A stretch of 64,000 nucleotides of DNA from Wansuia hejianensis (GCF_014337215.1 NZ_CP060635.1:1005501-1069500), one strand, 5' to 3'. Positions 51,017-60,639 are shown, numbered from the stretch's first letter. A program made the numbers and translations. The notes: a model not told the origin generated them from the letters alone.

Positions 51017-52849
51017 TTATTTCCCCCGCTTCCGTGGGAGATCACGCTTTTCCGAACCCCTCCGCGGCCGGATCAGGCATTTGGGGCCATAACCGATCAA
51101 GTCTTTTCTTCCGCAGGCCAGGAGCGCTTCCCGCACCAGATCGTAATTCTGGGGCAGACGGTACTGGATCAGGGCCCGCTGCATGGCTTTTTCGTGAACT
51201 CCCCTCGGAACATGCAGCGTTTTGCCGGTTAAGGGATTCTTGCCGGTATAATACATGCAGGTTGACACTGTGGATGGCGTCGGATAAAAATCCTGAGCCT
51301 GTTCCGGAATGAAGCCCATGTCGCGGATGTACTCGGCCAGCTTCACTGCGTCGGACAGCGTACTTCCCGGATGGGAAGACATAAAATAAGGCAGTATAAA
51401 CTGTTCATGCCCAGACTTCCGGTTGCATTCATTAAATTTCCCGACAAATTTCTCGTAGACAGCATGCGCCGGCTTCCCCATACAGGCCAGCACTCGTTCC
51501 GACACGTGTTCCGGTGCCACCCGCAGCTGGCCGCTGACGTGATGGGCAACCAATTCTCTCAGAAAAGCATCGCTGTGGTCAGCCATCACATAGTCGAAAC
51601 GGATCCCCGAACGGATGAAAACCTTCTTTACTCCCGGAAGGCTCCTCAGAGTCTTCAGAATCCGGATATATTTGGTATGATCTGCTTTCAGATTCGGGCA
51701 GGGTTCCGGAAAAAGGCACTGGCGATGGCTGCATACGCCTTTCTTCAGCTGTTTTCCGCAGGCAGGACCGGTGAAATCAGCGGTCGGTCCCCCAACGTCG
51801 TGGATATATCCCTTAAAATCCTTTTCCTGTATCAGAATCTTAGCTTCCCGCGACAGAGAATCTTCACTCCGGGCCTGCACCACCCTTCCCTGATGAAAGG
51901 TCAGTGCGCAGAAATTGCAGCCACCGAAGCATCCCCGGTTGCTGGTGAGCGAAAATTTAATCTCTGAAAACGCCGGAATGCCTCCCTCCCTGTCGTATTT
52001 TGGGTGCCAAGTCCGCATATAGGGAAGCTCATAGACGTCGTCCAGCTCCTGTTCCGTCAGGGGAAGCGCCGGAGGATTCTGTACCACATAGCCTCTGCTG
52101 CCATAGGATTCCACTAACACTTTTCCCGTGACCGCATCAGTATTTTCGTACTGGATCTGAAAGCTCCTGGAATAGGCACCTTTGCTGGCGGACGTTTCTT
52201 CATAATCCGGCAGTCGAATACTGTCCGGCATGGGCGGAAGCTCTTTTGTCCGGTAAACGGTGCCGGCTATGAAGGTCAGCTCCCGGACGGTCAGGCCGCT
52301 GTCCAGGGCGTCGGCGATCTCCACGATGGAATGCTCTCCCATTCCATAGGAAATAAGATCTGCGCCGGAATCCAGAAGCACAGAGCGCTTTACGCTGTCC
52401 GACCAATAGTCATAGTGGGCAAGCCTTCTGAGGCTCGCTTCAATGCCTCCCAGAATAACCGGCGTATGCTTATAGGTTCTGCGGATCAGGTTGCCGTATA
52501 CCGTAACTGCCCGGTCAGGCCTCAGTCCCATTTTCCCGCCCGGAGAATAGGCATCCTCCCTCCGGCGCTTTTTTGCGGCCGTGTAATGGTTCACCATGGA
52601 ATCCATATTTCCGGAGGAGACCAGGAACGCCAGCCTTGGTTCTCCCAGAAGAGAAATGCTCTCGTCCTTTTTCCAATCCGGCTGCGCGATCAAGCCCACA
52701 GAATAGCCGTGAGATTCCAGCACCCGGCTGATTACGGCCGGACCAAAGGAGGAATGATCCACATAGGCGTCTCCAATCACATATACAAAATCCAGCTGGC
52801 TGATTCCCCTCTGTTCCATCTCTTCTCTGGTTGTCGGCAAAAATCCCAT
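51017..52849 (-). CDS. YgiQ family radical SAM protein
   Basis: 610 aa. N-terminal YgiQ domain (FLPTTREEMEQRGISQLDFVYVIGDAYVDH region), then the radical SAM core with RGCFGGCNFCALTFHQGR (Cys-x3-Cys-x2-Cys), and a C-terminal DUF3362-like tail. Function unknown, widely conserved. The ATG at 52849 has only a weak site; a frame to 52870 is possible. Confidence 0.92.
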   Translation of the reverse strand: MGFLPTTREEMEQRGISQLDFVYVIGDAYVDHSSFGPAVISRVLESHGYSVGLIAQPDWKKDESISLLGEPRLAFLVSSGNMDSMVNHYTAAKKRRREDAYSPGGKMGLRPDRAVTVYGNLIRRTYKHTPVILGGIEASLRRLAHYDYWSDSVKRSVLLDSGADLISYGMGEHSIVEIADALDSGLTVRELTFIAGTVYRTKELPPMPDSIRLPDYEETSASKGAYSRSFQIQYENTDAVTGKVLVESYGSRGYVVQNPPALPLTEQELDDVYELPYMRTWHPKYDREGGIPAFSEIKFSLTSNRGCFGGCNFCALTFHQGRVVQARSEDSLSREAKILIQEKDFKGYIHDVGGPTADFTGPACGKQLKKGVCSHRQCLFPEPCPNLKADHTKYIRILKTLRSLPGVKKVFIRSGIRFDYVMADHSDAFLRELVAHHVSGQLRVAPEHVSERVLACMGKPAHAVYEKFVGKFNECNRKSGHEQFILPYFMSSHPGSTLSDAVKLAEYIRDMGFIPEQAQDFYPTPSTVSTCMYYTGKNPLTGKTLHVPRGVHEKAMQRALIQYRLPQNYDLVREALLACGRKDLIGYGPKCLIRPRRGSEKRDLPRKRGK

Positions 52850-52866
52850 GTTCGTCACTCTTTCTT

Positions 52867-53580
52867 TCAATTTGTAATTAACTGTATTTCTTCAGGCGTC
52901 AGACTGCGCCACTCCCCTTTTCGCAGATTTTCATCCAAGGCAAGCGGCCCCATAGAAAGCCGTTTCAGATAGACCACCCGCTTTCCCGACGCCTCAAACA
53001 TCCGTTTTATCTGATGATACCGGCCTTCCGTCAGTGTGACGCGGACCCTGCTGGTCTCACCTGACGAAAGGATGTCCAAACCGGCCGGAAGCGTGTTTGT
53101 GGGATCTCCGATATCGATTCCTTCTTTAAACCTCTTTTGGTCCTCCTCAGTCACCGGGCCATCAATCTCTGCGTAATAGACCTTTTCCACATGGTGCTTC
53201 GGTGAAAGGAGTTTGTGGGCCAGAGAGCCGTCGTTGGTAATGAGCAGCAGCCCTTCCGTATCCTTGTCCAGCCGTCCCACCGGAAACAGGTCATCCCTGC
53301 GGATATCAGGGAGCAGATCCAGGACTGTCCTGTCACGGCGGTCCTCCGTAGCACTTACAACGCCCGCAGGCTTATGCAGCAAGTAATATTCCAGTTCCCT
53401 GTAGCCCACCGGATTCCCCAGGACACAGATCCGGTCGGAGCCAGGAACCACTTTCATCTCCGGCCGTGTGGCCGCCTCTCCGTTCACTGTGACTTGTCCC
53501 TTCCGGATCATCTGTTTCAGCCTGGATCTGGTTTCCACATTCATATCTGATAAATATTTGTCCAGACGAAGCTGTTTCAT
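52867..53580 (-). CDS. RsuA/RluB/RluF-family pseudouridine synthase
   Basis: 237 aa. S4 domain, then the catalytic VGRLDKDTEGLLLIT (Asp) and the YHQIKRMFEASGKRVVYLKR motif. GGAGGTG precedes the ATG at 53580, which shares one base with the stop of the upstream methyltransferase, so the two are coupled. The gene ends 18 bases before the YgiQ start. Confidence 0.93.
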   Translation of the reverse strand: MKQLRLDKYLSDMNVETRSRLKQMIRKGQVTVNGEAATRPEMKVVPGSDRICVLGNPVGYRELEYYLLHKPAGVVSATEDRRDRTVLDLLPDIRRDDLFPVGRLDKDTEGLLLITNDGSLAHKLLSPKHHVEKVYYAEIDGPVTEEDQKRFKEGIDIGDPTNTLPAGLDILSSGETSRVRVTLTEGRYHQIKRMFEASGKRVVYLKRLSMGPLALDENLRKGEWRSLTPEEIQLITN

Positions 53581-54941
53581 CACTGCCACCTCCATCCCGG
53601 GCAGTATTTATTCTTCAACACAGCGCCCGAGGCCTTGGCCCAGCCCAGCGGATAGCCGTCTGTGCACACCAGACGCCAGGGAAAGCCCGAAGCTGTCCGG
53701 CTGTCAATTTCCAGAGTTTCTCCCTTCAGGTATTTTACTGTTCTTGGGTCATCCGACAACAAATCCACAGTCTCCCCAAACTCCTCTTTTCTCAGCGCCA
53801 TTGCCAGTGCCTGGGACGGTTCAAAGCGGTTCTTATTCCAGGTACCCATCAACAGGCCGCTTCTCAGATATCGAAGACCCTTCTTCCTGCGCATGCCCGG
53901 TGTCAGGTAATAAAGCTGATCCCTTTCCAGCAGAAAACCGCCCTCTGAAAAGTCTTTTCTGATATGGGCCAGAAAATCTCTGATTCCTTCCGGAAGCTGC
54001 CCGCCGGAAATGATTGGCTCCTCCGCCTCCTCCCGCGCTGCCGGGGCCGCGCCATCCTCCCGTTTCCTCAGCAGGACAAGGAAATGGCCTTCTCCCTTCA
54101 TCTTGTGAGGGAAAATCCTGACTGCGTCAGAAAGCCCGCAGAAACCCGGCACAAACCCTTCGTAAGGCCTGACCGGAACAGTTTCCAGCTCCGGATGGCG
54201 GTCCAGAAGCTGAAGGATACATTCCTCATCCTCTTCTCTGGAAAACGTGCAGGTGGAATATAGCATCATACCGCCGGGCCGGAGCATCTGAAACCCATGC
54301 TCTGCCAGACTCCTCTGTATTTCCAGATAACTTCCAGGAGGCGCAGTCTCCCAATGGACGGCCATCCGGCTGTCACGGCGGAACATCCCCTCGCCGGAGC
54401 AGGGCGCGTCTATCAGTATTTTATCAAAGTAACCCGGGTAGGCCTCTGCCAGCCGCTCCGGACGTTCACCCGTAACGAACAGATTGGGAATCCCGGCCAG
54501 CTCCAGATTCTTTACAAGAGCTTTAGCCCTGGAAACACTAATATCATTGGCCAGCAGAAATCCCTCTCCTGCCAGGCGCGCTCCCAGCTCCGTCGCCTTC
54601 CCTCCGGGAGCCGCACAGAGATCCAGCACCCGGTCCCCCGGAACAACCGGAAGCCTGCTGGCCGGAGTCATAGCGCTGGGCTCCTGAAGATAGTAAAGAC
54701 CCGCATAGTAATGAGGATGCCGGGCCGGAGCGCAAGCATCCTCATAATAAAAACCATTCTCTATCCAGGGAATCTGTTCCAGAGAACATCCGGAAATCCG
54801 GCAAAAATCCGACGAACGGAGCTTCATGGAATTCACCCGCAGGCCATGGGCCGCCGGCTTCTGAAAGCTCTCCAGATATTCGCTGTATTCATCTCCCAGA
54901 AGTTCTTTCATTGCTTCACAATAACGTTCAGGCAACTTCAT
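53580..54941 (-). CDS. RsmF-like rRNA cytosine-C5 methyltransferase
   Basis: 453 aa NOL1/NOP2/Sun-family enzyme. AAPGGKATELGA (SAM), DAPCSGEGMFRR and YSTCTFSREEDE (catalytic cysteines), and a C-terminal RsmF-type region (about 300-450). The target may be 16S rRNA C1407 as in E. coli RsmF. Followed by the pseudouridine synthase with a one-base overlap. Confidence 0.92.
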   Translation of the reverse strand: MKLPERYCEAMKELLGDEYSEYLESFQKPAAHGLRVNSMKLRSSDFCRISGCSLEQIPWIENGFYYEDACAPARHPHYYAGLYYLQEPSAMTPASRLPVVPGDRVLDLCAAPGGKATELGARLAGEGFLLANDISVSRAKALVKNLELAGIPNLFVTGERPERLAEAYPGYFDKILIDAPCSGEGMFRRDSRMAVHWETAPPGSYLEIQRSLAEHGFQMLRPGGMMLYSTCTFSREEDEECILQLLDRHPELETVPVRPYEGFVPGFCGLSDAVRIFPHKMKGEGHFLVLLRKREDGAAPAAREEAEEPIISGGQLPEGIRDFLAHIRKDFSEGGFLLERDQLYYLTPGMRRKKGLRYLRSGLLMGTWNKNRFEPSQALAMALRKEEFGETVDLLSDDPRTVKYLKGETLEIDSRTASGFPWRLVCTDGYPLGWAKASGAVLKNKYCPGWRWQ

Positions 54942-54958
54942 CTGCAGTCTGTTCCCTC

Positions 54959-55771
54959 CTACTGTTCTTCGGTAACGCTCTGAGCCCGGTATCCCTCCGC
55001 GATGATATCCAGCTGCTGATGAAAACGCCTCAGCTCATCCAGATCGTTCAGCGAATACACCCGGTAAAATTCTTCCTGGATCTTCTCCACTTCCCGTTTG
55101 TTCGCAATCCGGTACAGATTCTCAATCGTATTCAGGATATCCGCCACCAGCCGGTGCTGAAGCTGAGACGAAAGCTGCGCGTCCATGATCTCACTGCGCA
55201 CGGACGACATCTCATTGTCCAGAGAAATAATAGCATCTGCCGCATTGCTCAGTCTTGCCTTGATATGCTCGGGGATGTTCGTCTTATATTTATATTGAAG
55301 CGAATGTTCTACCGTCGCCCAGAAATCCATGGCCATGGTCCGGATCTGGATCTCGACCTGCAGTTCCTTCGGCCCGTCGATGGTCTGAACCGTATAGAGA
55401 GCGATCAGATGATAGCTTCTGTAGCCACTCTGCTTCTGCTTCTTCACATAGTCTTTTTCGTAAAGAATTTTAATATCAGAACGTGCTTCAATGAGCTGCG
55501 CCACCTTCCTGATGTCCTCGACAAACTGGCAGATAATCCGGATGCCTGCAATATCCTCCACCAGTTCCTCCATACGCTCCATCGGTATTTCTTTTTTCTG
55601 CATTTTTTCCAGAATACTGGAAATAGTTTTCACCCTGCCGCTGACATGTTCAATCGGGCAGTAAACACCACGCTCCCGGTGCTCTTTTTTCATATGACTA
55701 AACTTCAGGACCAGCTCATTTACAGCCAGCTCATATGGACTCAATATCTTATGCCATAACAAGATATCCAT
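54959..55771 (-). CDS. Small alarmone synthetase (RelA/SpoT synthetase domain only)
   Basis: 270 aa. The (p)ppGpp synthetase fold appears as VSGRVKTISSILEKM, EDIAGIRIIC and YRSYHLIALYTVQ, with VEIQIRTMAMDFWATVEH near the active site. There is no HD hydrolase domain, so it is a RelP/RelQ-type enzyme that makes (p)ppGpp independently of the ribosome. A promoter with a repeated hairpin lies upstream. Confidence 0.93.
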   Translation of the reverse strand: MDILLWHKILSPYELAVNELVLKFSHMKKEHRERGVYCPIEHVSGRVKTISSILEKMQKKEIPMERMEELVEDIAGIRIICQFVEDIRKVAQLIEARSDIKILYEKDYVKKQKQSGYRSYHLIALYTVQTIDGPKELQVEIQIRTMAMDFWATVEHSLQYKYKTNIPEHIKARLSNAADAIISLDNEMSSVRSEIMDAQLSSQLQHRLVADILNTIENLYRIANKREVEKIQEEFYRVYSLNDLDELRRFHQQLDIIAEGYRAQSVTEEQ

Positions 55772-55810
55772 CGTATTTCATTGCTCTCCCTATTCTCTGT
55801 TAATAGTTAC

Positions 55811-55839
55811 AGTATAACATACGTTGTGGAACAGTGCAA
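55811..55839 (-). promoter_or_regulatory. Promoter of the alarmone synthetase gene
   Basis: Minus strand: TTGCAC (complement of 55834-55839), 17-base spacer, TATACT (complement of 55811-55816). The -35 lies in the loop side of the repeated hairpin. Confidence 0.65.
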
Positions 55840-55918
55840 ACTGTTCCCCGCCCCGTCAGGGGCATGCGTTACGGGATACTCTGGAGTATACGTTGTGGAA
55901 CAGTGCAAACTGTTCCCC
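55819..55918. repeat. Tandem 31-bp repeat containing a GNRA hairpin
   Basis: The same 31 bases occur at 55819-55849 and 55888-55918 (69-bp period). Each holds GGAACAGT-GCAA-ACTGTTCC, an 8-bp stem with a GCAA tetraloop. The sequence between copies contains a C/G-rich hairpin (CCCCG...CAGGGG). Confidence 0.85.
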
Positions 55919-55934
55919 CTGCCTGCATAGGCAT

Positions 55935-56819
55935 TCAGCTCTCCGCCAGGGCGTGCACCTTCCTGTTCCCTTCCAATACGCGCAGCACTGAATACGGGTT
56001 GACGCTGATCTCTCTTCCGTCCTCAGTGTTGAAATAAATCCCAAAATGCAAATGGACCGGAAACTGTCCCGTCGTTCCTTCGTCCCCATAGCCGCTGTCA
56101 CCCATCAGCCCCAGTACCTCTCCTGCCTTCACAGCGTCGCCCACCTGGAAATCTCGTTCATATGTATAGAGATGGGCATAGTAGAAGTAGCCTCCGTTCA
56201 TGCTTCGTATCCCAATCCGGTACCCCCCCAGCGGCAGCCATCCGATCTTTTCCACAAAACCGTCGGTCGCACTGACAACCGGATAATACCCCCGCGGCGT
56301 TTCGCCCTCCTGCCCCTGTTCCGCGCAAAATACATCGCAGCCCTCATGGCGCCTCTCTCCCTGATAACTCCGCTCACTCATCCAGGAGTCCTCAAATTCA
56401 GTGACCGTAGTTCCATTGCTGTCGGCGGCTACCGGAAACCAGGAGATTCCTTTCCAGACCGCAGAATATGCTTCTCTCAAAAGGGCATATTCCTCCGGCT
56501 TATACTTCATCAGAATCCTGTATCCCCGTCTGAACTCTCCTTCTGTCATTTTCGTATGATCAGTCAGCTTAAAGCGGTTCATGACCATGAAAACTGTCAT
56601 CGCATCTGCCTGATCAATCTGATACCGGCCTGAAAATTCCAGAAGTTTCCCATATGCTTTAACTGAAACTGCCTGCTCACGGAACTCCTCGCTTTCCGCC
56701 GAATATAAATTCAAATCCCCTGTCACTGCGGTGATCTGCAGCCGGTGAATCAGCAGCAGGTTCAGAAACCACAGCGCAAAAAATAGAAGGCTCCATTTGA
56801 GATAACGGTTTGTTTTCAT
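55935..56819 (-). CDS. M23 family peptidoglycan metallopeptidase
   Basis: 294 aa. One N-terminal membrane helix (YLKWSLLFFALWFLNLLLIH), an intermediate region, and a C-terminal LytM/M23 domain with zinc ligands in RRHEGCDVF (HxxxD) and VHLHFGIYF (HxH). Probably an endopeptidase or SpoIIQ-like wall protein. The ATG at 56819 has a modest GGGG site; the frame to 56864 is less likely. Confidence 0.85.
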   Translation of the reverse strand: MKTNRYLKWSLLFFALWFLNLLLIHRLQITAVTGDLNLYSAESEEFREQAVSVKAYGKLLEFSGRYQIDQADAMTVFMVMNRFKLTDHTKMTEGEFRRGYRILMKYKPEEYALLREAYSAVWKGISWFPVAADSNGTTVTEFEDSWMSERSYQGERRHEGCDVFCAEQGQEGETPRGYYPVVSATDGFVEKIGWLPLGGYRIGIRSMNGGYFYYAHLYTYERDFQVGDAVKAGEVLGLMGDSGYGDEGTTGQFPVHLHFGIYFNTEDGREISVNPYSVLRVLEGNRKVHALAES

Positions 56820-56932
56820 GGCAATGCCCCCGGAATCTGTCAGGAATCCTTCTATTATATGCATGGCCCCGGAGAAATATGTCTCCTGCTGTGTCTTGAG
56901 TCTCTGATACGACAGCCTCCGGTTTTAAAAAA

Positions 56933-58390
56933 TTATATGGCCGCAGCCTGTTCTTTCAGAATTTCAAGCACCAGCTCATAAACTCTCTGAACGGATGAGA
57001 CAGACATCGTCTCTTCTGTCGTATGAATATCCCGGAGATCTGGTCCCATGGACACACATTCCAGACCCGGCAGATTCTCATAGAACAGCCCGCATTCCAA
57101 GCCTGCGTGGATTACTTCAATTTCAGGCCTGCGGCCGCTCAGCTTCTCACAGACTGCAGCCACCCGGTCCCGGAAAGGAGACTTCTCCTGATACTCCCAT
57201 GCGGGATAAGCCCCCTCAACCTCATAATCACCGCCCAGAAATTCTGTCAGATAGCAGATTCTGTCTGACACTGCCTCTTTTGCACTGCCAACTGAACTGC
57301 GCACGCTGGAGCAGCAGTAAAACTCCTCCGGCTGAAGCTTCATAATCCCCAGATTACAGGAAGTCTCCACAAGCCCCTGAATTTCCCCGCTCATTTTGAT
57401 CACTCCATTTGGGACGTTCATCAGATAAAAAATGACTTTCTGAAGGCTGATGGGATTCAAACCTGGCTTCACGCCACCGCCTTTCTTCTGAACCGACAGC
57501 TCTACATTCCCGTCACATCCCCGGTACTCTCTTTTCAATTCTGCATCCAGGCGTCTGACCGCCGCCAAAAGCTCATCCTCATTCTCACCGTCAATGCCCA
57601 CCAGTAAGGCAGTCTCCCTCGGTATCGCATTATCCTTTGTTCCACCTTCCAGCTCTCCCAGAACATATTCAAACTGCTGATCCAGGCAATAGAGAAGACG
57701 TCCCGCCAGCAAATTGGAATTCGCGCGGTTCTTATCAATTTCACTTCCTGAATGGCCGCCAGTCAGACCACATATCTGTACTTCAAACCACTCAGCTGAT
57801 ACCTCCCCGTAATGCACCGGTATTCTAGTCTTTCCGGTCATACCTCCGGCACAGCCTGCCAGAAGAATCCCTTCCTCTTCTGAATCCAGATTCAGCATGA
57901 GCCTGCCTTTCAGAAGAGAATAGTCCAGAGCCGCCGCCCCCAGAAGCCCAATTTCTTCATCTGTCGTAATCACCGCCTCCAGCGCCGGATGGACGATTGA
58001 ATCATCCTCCAGAATAGCCAGAATATAGGCCAAAGCAATCCCGTCATCTCCTCCCAGGGTCGTATCCTCAGCATATACCAGATCTCCGTCAACCCGCAGC
58101 TTCAGCGGATCCCTCAGGAAATTATGCCTTGATCCCGGCTTCTTCTCACAGACCATATCACAATGCCCCTGCAAAATTACAGCGGCCGCTTTTTCACACC
58201 CTGCAGATGCATCCTTACGGATGATCACGTTATTGGCATCATCCCTGTGAGCCCATAACCCATGCTTTTCAGCAAACCCCATCAGATAACTGCTGATTCC
58301 ATCCGTATTACCGGACCCTCTGGGAATCCTGCTGATCTCTTCAAAATAGTAAAAAACCCTTTCCGGCTGTAGCCCCTTCAACGCTTCCAT
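56933..58390 (-). CDS. pepD: Aminoacyl-histidine dipeptidase (PepD)
   Basis: 485 aa, M20 metallopeptidase. LQGHCDMVCEKKPG, AEDTTLGGDDGIALA, TTDEEIGLLGA and IHAGLECGLFY are metal-binding or catalytic motifs. It cleaves dipeptides such as Xaa-His. AAGGTG lies six bases before the ATG at 58390; a farther ATG at 58411 adds seven residues. Confidence 0.93.
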   Translation of the reverse strand: MEALKGLQPERVFYYFEEISRIPRGSGNTDGISSYLMGFAEKHGLWAHRDDANNVIIRKDASAGCEKAAAVILQGHCDMVCEKKPGSRHNFLRDPLKLRVDGDLVYAEDTTLGGDDGIALAYILAILEDDSIVHPALEAVITTDEEIGLLGAAALDYSLLKGRLMLNLDSEEEGILLAGCAGGMTGKTRIPVHYGEVSAEWFEVQICGLTGGHSGSEIDKNRANSNLLAGRLLYCLDQQFEYVLGELEGGTKDNAIPRETALLVGIDGENEDELLAAVRRLDAELKREYRGCDGNVELSVQKKGGGVKPGLNPISLQKVIFYLMNVPNGVIKMSGEIQGLVETSCNLGIMKLQPEEFYCCSSVRSSVGSAKEAVSDRICYLTEFLGGDYEVEGAYPAWEYQEKSPFRDRVAAVCEKLSGRRPEIEVIHAGLECGLFYENLPGLECVSMGPDLRDIHTTEETMSVSSVQRVYELVLEILKEQAAAI

Positions 58391-58487
58391 ACTGTCACCT
58401 TCTTTGTCCATGATTATATCTAAAAGTTAATTCTTACACAACTAATCCAAAAAAGCAAGGCATATACATATACTAATTTAAAATTAT

Positions 58488-58583
58488 GGTTTTGTGGCAA
58501 AGAAGTGGATACCTGACGAAAAGCAGCGGGCAGCCTCCCCGGTGTGTTCGTCCGGGTATCCAACATCACTTCTCCGCAAAACC
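58488..58583 (+). ncRNA. Structured leader RNA upstream of the YlbJ-type gene
   Basis: Five nested helices on the same strand as the downstream gene: GGTTTTG (58488-58494)/CAAAACC (58577-58583), GAAGTG (58502-58507)/CACTTC (58567-58572), GGATACC (58507-58513)/GGTATCC (58555-58561), GACGAA (58515-58520)/TTCGTC (58547-58552) and CGGG (58527-58530)/CCCG (58538-58541). TAAAAT at 58479-58484 could be a -10. It ends 18 bases before the ATG. I could not match it to a known riboswitch class; it may be a regulatory leader or a separate small RNA. Confidence 0.6.
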
Positions 58584-58600
58584 AAAATATTTGGAGGATT

Positions 58601-59533
58601 ATGAAGAAAAAATACCTTCTCCTGTTTCTCCCCCTGCTACTCTTCCTTTTTCTTTTTCCAAAAGAGAGCCTTCAAGCCTCCGGCCAGGGGGTTGATCTCT
58701 GGTTTCATACGGTTCTGCCCACCCTGCTTCCTTTCATCATCCTCTCTAACATTCTGGTCCGCTCTGGATTCATACTGCCGCTGCTTGCCAGGTTGAATCC
58801 GCTCTGGAACCGGCTTCTGGGAATTTCTTCCGGAGGAGCCTATGCCTGGATACTGGGGCTGCTCTGCGGTTATCCCATGGGTGCCCGGCTGACGGCCAAT
58901 CTCTGCCGGGATGGGGAGATTTCCAGGGAAGAGGGGATTTTCCTCCTATGTTTCTGTAACAATGCCAGCCCCATGTTCTTATCGGGTTTTCTTGTGCTGC
59001 AAAAATTCCAGAGTGCTTCTCTGATGCTGCCGGTTTGTCTGGTATATTATGGAGCCTCTTTTATCACCATGTTTATTTTTCGTATCCGGTGCCGGCGCTT
59101 TAAGGTTCACAGCCAGGCTCCTGCAAAAAAAGAGACCTCTCATCCGCTCTCTCTGGGAGAACTGATGGATGTCTCTATTATGGACGGTTTTGACGTAATC
59201 GCACGCCTGGGTGGTTATATCATCTTGTTCACTATCTATTCAAGCATGCTTGCTAAGCTGTGCAAACCGATCCCTTTTCTTCACCCGGTATTGGCCATGC
59301 TTCTGGAAATCACTACAGGTACAGGCACCGTGCTGGCTTCTGCCTGGAGCGGAAAGCTTAAATTCGCCTTCATCCTCGCGGGCATTGCATTCGGCGGCCT
59401 GTCCACCGTCGCTCAGACCAGCAGTATGATCCGGGGTAGCGGACTGTCTGCTGCAGCCTATGTAAAAGCCAAGCTGCTTCAAGGTCTTGTCACCTTTCTG
59501 GCAGCGTGGGTATTTTTATTCTTCCTCGTCTAA
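58601..59533 (+). CDS. Sporulation integral membrane protein YlbJ-like (nucleoside-recognition domain)
   Basis: 310 aa, about eight membrane helices. FHTVLPTLLPFIILSNILV and LCGYPMGARLTANLCRDGEIS with FCNNASPMF are characteristic of YlbJ/SpoVV-like Gate-domain proteins, some of which move dipicolinate or other solutes during sporulation. GGAGGA precedes the ATG at 58601. Its 3' end overlaps the convergent coiled-coil gene by 18 bases. Upstream is the folded leader at 58488. Confidence 0.88.
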   Translation: MKKKYLLLFLPLLLFLFLFPKESLQASGQGVDLWFHTVLPTLLPFIILSNILVRSGFILPLLARLNPLWNRLLGISSGGAYAWILGLLCGYPMGARLTANLCRDGEISREEGIFLLCFCNNASPMFLSGFLVLQKFQSASLMLPVCLVYYGASFITMFIFRIRCRRFKVHSQAPAKKETSHPLSLGELMDVSIMDGFDVIARLGGYIILFTIYSSMLAKLCKPIPFLHPVLAMLLEITTGTGTVLASAWSGKLKFAFILAGIAFGGLSTVAQTSSMIRGSGLSAAAYVKAKLLQGLVTFLAAWVFLFFLV

Positions 59534-60136
59534 ATCCTCATCAAAGGACATATCCGAAATATCCACCGGTTCTTCTGACGGAAGATCGACGGAACCCTGG
59601 GGAGATAGCTCGCTTCTGTTCTTGTTGACGATATCATAACAGCTTTGCAGAGAACCAACGAAATTGCTATATCTCTCGCCTACATCTGCCAGGGCGTTGC
59701 CCATGATCTGGGACAGGTTTGCCAGCATGTCGTCTGTATAGGAAATAGCGCTCATCCGGATATTATTAGCGTCCTGCTGTGCAGAATCCAAAATCCCCTG
59801 AGCCTGCTGATTCGCCGTGTTAACTGTCTCGTTGGCCTGGGCATAAGCCTGCTGCATGATCTCAGTCTGCGCAACAAGCTCCTTCGCATGGGCCTGAGCC
59901 TCCGCTATGATATTATCCGCCTTGGACTGGGCATCGGCCAGGATGGCATCCTTATTGCTGATGATTTTCTGATATCTCTTGATCTCATCCGGAGTCTTCA
60001 GGCGAAGCTCCCTCAGTAATTCTTCCAGTTCTTCTTTATTAACTACGATCTTCGTAGTGGATAAAGGCTGATATCTACAGCTCTCGACATATTCTTCAAT
60101 TTCTTCAATGATCTGCTCAATTCTGCTGCTGCTCAT
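59516..60136 (-). CDS. Coiled-coil protein, DivIVA/ATPase subunit H-like
   Basis: 206 aa, mostly one long coiled coil (about residues 40-170) rich in Ala, Gln and Asn (SKADNIIAEAQAHAKELVAQ), with an acidic tail (DISDMSFDEDLDEEE). Such proteins in Lachnospiraceae are often annotated as vacuolar-type ATPase subunit H-like, but no ATPase genes are near. A DivIVA-like scaffold role is possible. The gene overlaps the convergent YlbJ-type gene. Confidence 0.75.
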   Translation of the reverse strand: MSSSRIEQIIEEIEEYVESCRYQPLSTTKIVVNKEELEELLRELRLKTPDEIKRYQKIISNKDAILADAQSKADNIIAEAQAHAKELVAQTEIMQQAYAQANETVNTANQQAQGILDSAQQDANNIRMSAISYTDDMLANLSQIMGNALADVGERYSNFVGSLQSCYDIVNKNRSELSPQGSVDLPSEEPVDISDMSFDEDLDEEE

Positions 60137-60156
60137 ACTTTTTTCTCCTTATCACA

Positions 60157-60639
60157 TTATTCTCGCGAAGTCTTTTTGCGAATCTCCTCTGCAACGAATT
60201 CCGGAACAAATTTGCTGATATCCCCGTCAAAAGCGGCAACCTCTTTGACCGTAGTGGAGCTCAGATATGCATATTCCAGAGATGTAATCAAAAATGTTGT
60301 ATCTATATCAGGTGCTAATATACGGTTAGTCTGTGCCATCTGCAATTCATATTCAAAATCAGTGATCGCGCGTAATCCTCTGACAATCACTTTGGCATTG
60401 CAGGCCCTTGCAAAATCTACCGACAACCCGCAGAAGGGTTTTACCTTCACATTCGGGATATTCTCTGTTGCTTTCTCTAGTATATTAACACGTTCTTCGA
60501 CAGAAAACAACGGCGTTTTTGCAGAATTATGCAAAACACCAATGATTACCTCGTCGAACAGTTCACTGGCTCTCCGGACAACATCCAGATGCCCGTTTGT
60601 TACCGGATCAAAGGTTCCAGGATATACTGCTGTTCTCAT
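60157..60639 (-). CDS. coaD: Phosphopantetheine adenylyltransferase
   Basis: 160 aa, step 4 of coenzyme A synthesis. YPGTFDPVTNGHLDVV (T/HxGH) near the N-terminus and SSTTVKEVAAFDGDIS at the C-terminal part are typical. The ATG at 60639 overlaps the rsmD stop by one base (TGATG), so translation is coupled; a GTG one codon upstream is possible. Confidence 0.96.
   Translation of the reverse strand: MRTAVYPGTFDPVTNGHLDVVRRASELFDEVIIGVLHNSAKTPLFSVEERVNILEKATENIPNVKVKPFCGLSVDFARACNAKVIVRGLRAITDFEYELQMAQTNRILAPDIDTTFLITSLEYAYLSSTTVKEVAAFDGDISKFVPEFVAEEIRKKTSRE

Noticed and set aside
51017..54941. Plus-strand frames opposite ygiQ, the pseudouridine synthase and the rsmF-like gene
   Set aside because: They are shadows of conserved minus-strand genes without ribosome sites.
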